Positions 60,760 to 64,000 of a DNA stretch of 64,000 nt are shown here, one piece after another. Source of the DNA: HKCCE3408 sp038530555 (GTDB lineage: Bacteria; Pseudomonadota; Alphaproteobacteria; Rhodobacterales; Rhodobacteraceae); contig JBCBCN010000012.1 of the NCBI GenBank assembly GCA_038530555.1, positions 1 through 64,000 on the forward strand, read 5' to 3'. A program made the position numbers and the translations under genes. The notes below the pieces were generated by a model. The model was not told where the DNA came from. It saw only the letters and a program-made list of their open reading frames with translations, and did no database searches. The first letter of the stretch is position 1; each line of letters starts with the position of its first letter.

Positions 60760-62066
60760 TGTGCGATGCGCTCACGGATCAACGGGCCTGCGGGCTCGGG
60801 CCGTTCGCGCAGCCGGAAGGCCGAGATCAGGGCGGAAGTAACTCGGTCCGCGTCCTCCTCACGCGCGGCGTGGATGGTCATGAGCGGGCGGTCCGCATCG
60901 ACATAGTCGCCCAGCCGCGCCAGTCCCGAGAGGCCTACACGCGCGTCGATCCGGTCTTTGTCCTGCACGCGTCCGCCGCCCAGGGCCACGACCGCATCGC
61001 CTAGGGCGCGGGTGTCGATCCAAGCCACATAGCCTGCGCCTGTAGGGAAAAGATCACGCTGGATCTGGGCGGCAGGCAGCCGGTCGCGCCAATGCTCGAC
61101 GAAATCTCTGGGCCCGCCCAGACGCGCGATCATCCGCCCGAAGATCTCGGCCGCCTCGCCGGTTCGGATGGCGGCAGCAATGCGCCCTGCCCCATCCTTG
61201 GCATCCGCCGCGATACCGCCAAGCGCCAGAACCTCACCGCCCAGCTCGAGGCATAGCCGATGCAGTGCTGAGCCGGAGGCAGCGCCGGTCAGGACGTGCA
61301 TCGCCTCGATCACCTCAAGCGCATTACCCGCCGCGTTCGCTAGAGGCTGATTCATGTCCGAGATCAGGGCGGTTGTCATCGTCCCACTGGCCTGCGCCGT
61401 TTTCACGAGCGCATCTGCCAACTCACGCGCGGCGGTGTCATCCTTGAGGACCGCACCGGTCCCAGTTTTGACATCGAGGACCAGCGCCTCAGGCCCGCAG
61501 GCCAGCTTTTTGGACAGAATCGAGGCCACGATCAGATCGAGCGAGCCGACCGTGCCGGTGACATCGCGCACCGCATATAGTCGTCGGTCGGCCGGCGCGA
61601 TATCGCCGGTTGCGCCCACGATGGCACAGCCGATATCGCCGACAATATCTTGAAGGTCATCAACCGAGATCTGCGTGCGGTAGCCCGGGATCGCCTCAAG
61701 CTTGTCGAGTGTGCCGCCGGTATGGCCAAGGCCTCGGCCCGAGATCATCGGCACATAGGCCCCGCAGGCGGCTAGCGCGGGGGCCAGGATCAGCGAAGTG
61801 CAATCGCCGACACCGCCGGTGGAGTGTTTGTCCAGTACCGGGCCATCGAAGGACCAATGCAGCGTCTCGCCGCTTTCGCGCATCGCATGGGTCAATTGCA
61901 CGCGTGCCTCCTGACTAAGGCCAGTCTGACAAATCGCCATGGCGAAGGCCCCGGCCTGGGCGTCGCTGACCCCGCCTTGGGCAAGCTCTTCGGCGAACCA
62001 ATAAATCTCGGCTTCGCTGAGCGATTGTCCGTGGCGGAGTTTCTCCAGGATTTCGCGCGCTTGCAT
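60756..62066 (-). CDS. deoA: Thymidine phosphorylase
   Basis: A 436-residue enzyme splitting thymidine into thymine and deoxyribose 1-phosphate. The phosphate-binding signature DKHSTGGVGD is near 85, MISGRGLGHTGGTLDKLEAIPG near 105, and the catalytic Lys region LILSKKLACGPEALVLDVKTG near 190. The C-terminal alpha/beta domain is complete. It is 9 bp after cdd. Confidence 0.96.
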   Translation of the reverse strand: MQAREILEKLRHGQSLSEAEIYWFAEELAQGGVSDAQAGAFAMAICQTGLSQEARVQLTHAMRESGETLHWSFDGPVLDKHSTGGVGDCTSLILAPALAACGAYVPMISGRGLGHTGGTLDKLEAIPGYRTQISVDDLQDIVGDIGCAIVGATGDIAPADRRLYAVRDVTGTVGSLDLIVASILSKKLACGPEALVLDVKTGTGAVLKDDTAARELADALVKTAQASGTMTTALISDMNQPLANAAGNALEVIEAMHVLTGAASGSALHRLCLELGGEVLALGGIAADAKDGAGRIAAAIRTGEAAEIFGRMIARLGGPRDFVEHWRDRLPAAQIQRDLFPTGAGYVAWIDTRALGDAVVALGGGRVQDKDRIDARVGLSGLARLGDYVDADRPLMTIHAAREEDADRVTSALISAFRLRERPEPAGPLIRERIAQ

Positions 62067-62075
62067 CTCTCAGGC

Positions 62076-62468
62076 TCAGTCTTTGGCCATATGCGCGCCG
62101 CTGAAGGCGCCTGGAAGAAGAGCCGCGACCGAGGTTTTGAGCGTTGCTCCGTCCGTCGTGGCCAGGGTCACGGGCGTGTCGCCATCGGCAAATTCGGCGA
62201 GCTTTTGGCGGCAGCCGCCGCAGGGTGGCACGGGCTCGGGGCTGTTGGCGATGACGACGATCTCGGCGATGCGGGTGTCGCCCTGCGCGATCATCGCCGC
62301 AATTGCGCCCGCCTCGGCGCAGGTGCCTTCGGGATAGGCCACGTTTTCGACATTGCAGCCGAGATGCACGTTGCCCTCGACGCTGCGAATGGCGGCGCCA
62401 ACGTGAAAGCCGCTATAGGGCACATAGGCGTTGGCCATTACGCGTTTCGCGTCGGTCAAAAGAGCCAT
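62076..62468 (-). CDS. cdd: Cytidine deaminase
   Basis: A 130-residue homotetrameric-type enzyme. Zinc and catalytic residues lie in CNVENVAYPEGTCAEAGAI (Cys and Glu) and PEPVPPCGGCRQKL (two Cys). The ATG at 62468 is preceded by GGGAGG; the frame opens to 62534 with no family similarity. It heads the five-gene salvage operon cdd-deoA-deoB-add-upp. Confidence 0.95.
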   Translation of the reverse strand: MALLTDAKRVMANAYVPYSGFHVGAAIRSVEGNVHLGCNVENVAYPEGTCAEAGAIAAMIAQGDTRIAEIVVIANSPEPVPPCGGCRQKLAEFADGDTPVTLATTDGATLKTSVAALLPGAFSGAHMAKD

Positions 62469-62574
62469 CGGCACGCGCCTCCCGTTTCGTCGTCTGCGCG
62501 CAGTGTGCGGCGGCGGTGGACCGGGCGCAAGCATCGGGAGATGCGCGGGAGCGCGTGGCGTAAGTTTCGGGTTC

Positions 62575-62651
62575 GATGTGATTATATATTTGCGATATTC
62601 TATTCTATTTTATAGATATTAATCGCGTATTTTTTAACTTTTTACAATTTT
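62575..62651. other. AT-rich gap between maeB and cdd
   Basis: About 75 bp, strongly AT-rich in a GC-rich chromosome, separate the maeB stop from the cdd promoter region. It probably holds the promoter of the salvage operon and the 3' end of maeB. A clear stem-loop is not seen. Confidence 0.4.
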
Positions 62652-64000
62652 TCAGCTGTAAAGATCCACCGGCGTTCCGGCCAAGGCAGAGATGTTCAAA
62701 AGCCCTCGCGCCGTGATTGCCGGGGTCACGATTGTCGCACGGTTGCCCATCCCCATCAGGATCGGACCGACCTCCAGACCGCCCCCGCGCGATTTGAGCA
62801 TGTTGCGCGCCGCCCCGGCCGCATCGGTCGAGGCAAAGACCAGCGCATTAGCAACCCCCTGCATCCGCGATTGCGGGAAGATGCGCGCCCTGAGATCGGG
62901 ATCAAGCGCTGTGTCGAGCTGCATCTCACCCTCATAGGTGAAATCAGGTGCCATCGCGTCGAGGATCTCGAGCGCAGCCCGCATGCGCCCGCCGCTATCA
63001 CCCTCCAGATTTCCAAACTGGCTGCTTGAGCACAGGGCGATGTTGGGCGTCAGGCCGAAGCGGCGAATATGGCGCGCGGTGGCCACAACGGTCTCGGCGA
63101 TCTGGTCGGGCGTTGGCACTTGGTGGACTTGCGTGTCGGCGATGAAAAGCGGGCCGTCTTCGTGCACCATCAGACTGAGGGCCGCGACGGGGTGCAGGCC
63201 TTTATTGCCCAGGATCTGCTGCACGTAATTGAGGTGCCAGAGATATTGGCCGAAGACGCCGCAGATCATCGAATCCGCCTCGCCGCGTTGGACCATCACC
63301 GCCGCGATTGCCGTCGTATTTGTCCGAAGCACGGCTTGTGCAAGATCTGGCGTCACGCCGCGGCGAGCCATAAGCCCATGATAAGTTTCCCAATAGTCTC
63401 GGTAGCGGGGATCGCTTTGCGGGTTTACCAGCTCAAAGGCCGAGACCGCTTTAGCACTGAGGCCAGCGCGTTCTGCGCGCGCATGGATGACATCGGGACG
63501 CCCGATCAGGATGGGCCGGTCGGTCATCTCTTCGAGCATCGCGTGACTGGCGCGAAGCACGCGCTCATCCTCGCCCTCGGCAAAGACAATGCGCCGCGTC
63601 GCGGTCGCCGCCGCCTCGAATACCGGCCGCATGATGAGCGCTGAACGGAAGACGGATTGATCGAGCCGCGCGCGATAGGAGGCCGGATCGGCCAGGGGCC
63701 GTGTCGCCACGCCGGACGCCATCGCGGCTTCGGCCACAGCGCTGGCCACGACGCCCATCAGGCGCGGATCGAAGGGTTTGGGGATCAGGTAATCGGCGCC
63801 GAAGCTGAGCTTTTCGCCGCGATACGCAGCAGCCGCCTCCGCCGAGGTCGTGGCCCGCGCGAGGGCCGCGATGCCTTCGATACAGGCGATCTCCATCGCG
63901 TCGTTGATCTGCGTCGCGCCCACATCAAGCGCGCCTCGAAAAATAAAAGGGAAACAGAGCACATTATTGACTTGATTGGGAAAATCGCTGCGGCCGGTGG
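62652..64000 (-). CDS. maeB: NADP-dependent malic enzyme, MaeB type (5' end off window)
   Basis: The last 449 codons of a malic enzyme that converts malate to pyruvate and CO2. The visible part begins at the end of the catalytic domain (TGRSDFPNQVNNVLCFPFIFRGALDVGA) and continues into the phosphotransacetylase-like C-terminal domain (RIVFAEGEDERVL, GVFGQYLWHLNYV, TPAITARGLLNIS). About 300 N-terminal residues lie outside. The frame is uninterrupted to the edge. The PTA-like tail is allosteric, not catalytic, in this family. Confidence 0.93.
   Translation of the reverse strand, partial: TGRSDFPNQVNNVLCFPFIFRGALDVGATQINDAMEIACIEGIAALARATTSAEAAAAYRGEKLSFGADYLIPKPFDPRLMGVVASAVAEAAMASGVATRPLADPASYRARLDQSVFRSALIMRPVFEAAATATRRIVFAEGEDERVLRASHAMLEEMTDRPILIGRPDVIHARAERAGLSAKAVSAFELVNPQSDPRYRDYWETYHGLMARRGVTPDLAQAVLRTNTTAIAAVMVQRGEADSMICGVFGQYLWHLNYVQQILGNKGLHPVAALSLMVHEDGPLFIADTQVHQVPTPDQIAETVVATARHIRRFGLTPNIALCSSSQFGNLEGDSGGRMRAALEILDAMAPDFTYEGEMQLDTALDPDLRARIFPQSRMQGVANALVFASTDAAGAARNMLKSRGGGLEVGPILMGMGNRATIVTPAITARGLLNISALAGTPVDLYS

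Overview
The window looks like chromosome of a marine alphaproteobacterium of the Roseobacter / Rhodobacteraceae type. The DNA is GC-rich and genes are packed into short operons with many ATGA or TGATG start/stop overlaps. Three things support the assignment: a complete Na+-translocating NADH:quinone oxidoreductase locus (a marine trait), a BciA-type 8-vinyl reductase (a bacteriochlorophyll synthesis enzyme, so the host is probably an aerobic anoxygenic phototroph), and a typical roseobacter beta-oxidation operon. No rRNA, tRNA, CRISPR, transposase or phage gene was seen.

Layout. 1-4358 (-): the 5' part of a giant calcium-binding exoprotein (PA14, RTX, LamG, RTX, LamG, Pro-Glu repeats) that runs off the left edge. 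4915-8084: bciA, a small membrane protein, a CBS-pair protein and a type II NADH dehydrogenase. 8164-15583: nqrABCDEF (-) with divergent apbE-nqrM (+), which supply the covalent FMN and the iron-centre maturation factor. 15654-18939 (-): gnd, a sugar-phosphate isomerase/epimerase and a Gfo/Idh oxidoreductase. 18994-22848 (-): HAD-like protein, methyltransferase, MetE-like protein, alpha/beta hydrolase and RraA-like protein. 22996-24015 (-): an unknown exported protein.

24136-39678 is the most unusual region. It is an apparently uncharacterised catabolic regulon with a GMC oxidoreductase, a HisD-like dehydrogenase, an SDR, a glutathione transferase, a cupin, a PNPOx-like flavoprotein, four SnoaL/NTF2-like proteins (three with two domains), a LacI-family regulator and a complete CUT1-type ABC transporter. 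Two nearly identical palindromes with a central CG (33623-33640 and 38595-38612) sit in front of the three transcription units and are the best candidates for the LacI operator. The substrate is not known.

39994-44355: exported protein, SRAP peptidase, DUF1127, DUF952, pyrD and two hotdog thioesterases. 44592-55942: two paralogous MerR regulators with a LiuR-like palindrome, then acyl-CoA dehydrogenase, small coupled protein, GST, thiolase, tandem NTF2-like protein and FadB-type multifunctional enzyme, followed by two related small membrane proteins and an acyl-CoA synthetase: a fatty-acid or branched/methylthio acyl-CoA oxidation module. 56042-57852: a degenerate M48-like membrane protein and a SPOR-domain protein. 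57881-62468 (-): cdd-deoA-deoB-add-upp nucleoside salvage. 62652-64000 (-): the 3' part of a maeB-type malic enzyme, cut by the right edge.

Scattered 3'-end elements, each with a hairpin followed by a GAGTATTTTTG- or GGGATATTT-type motif, recur after unrelated genes and are not explained by any annotated feature.
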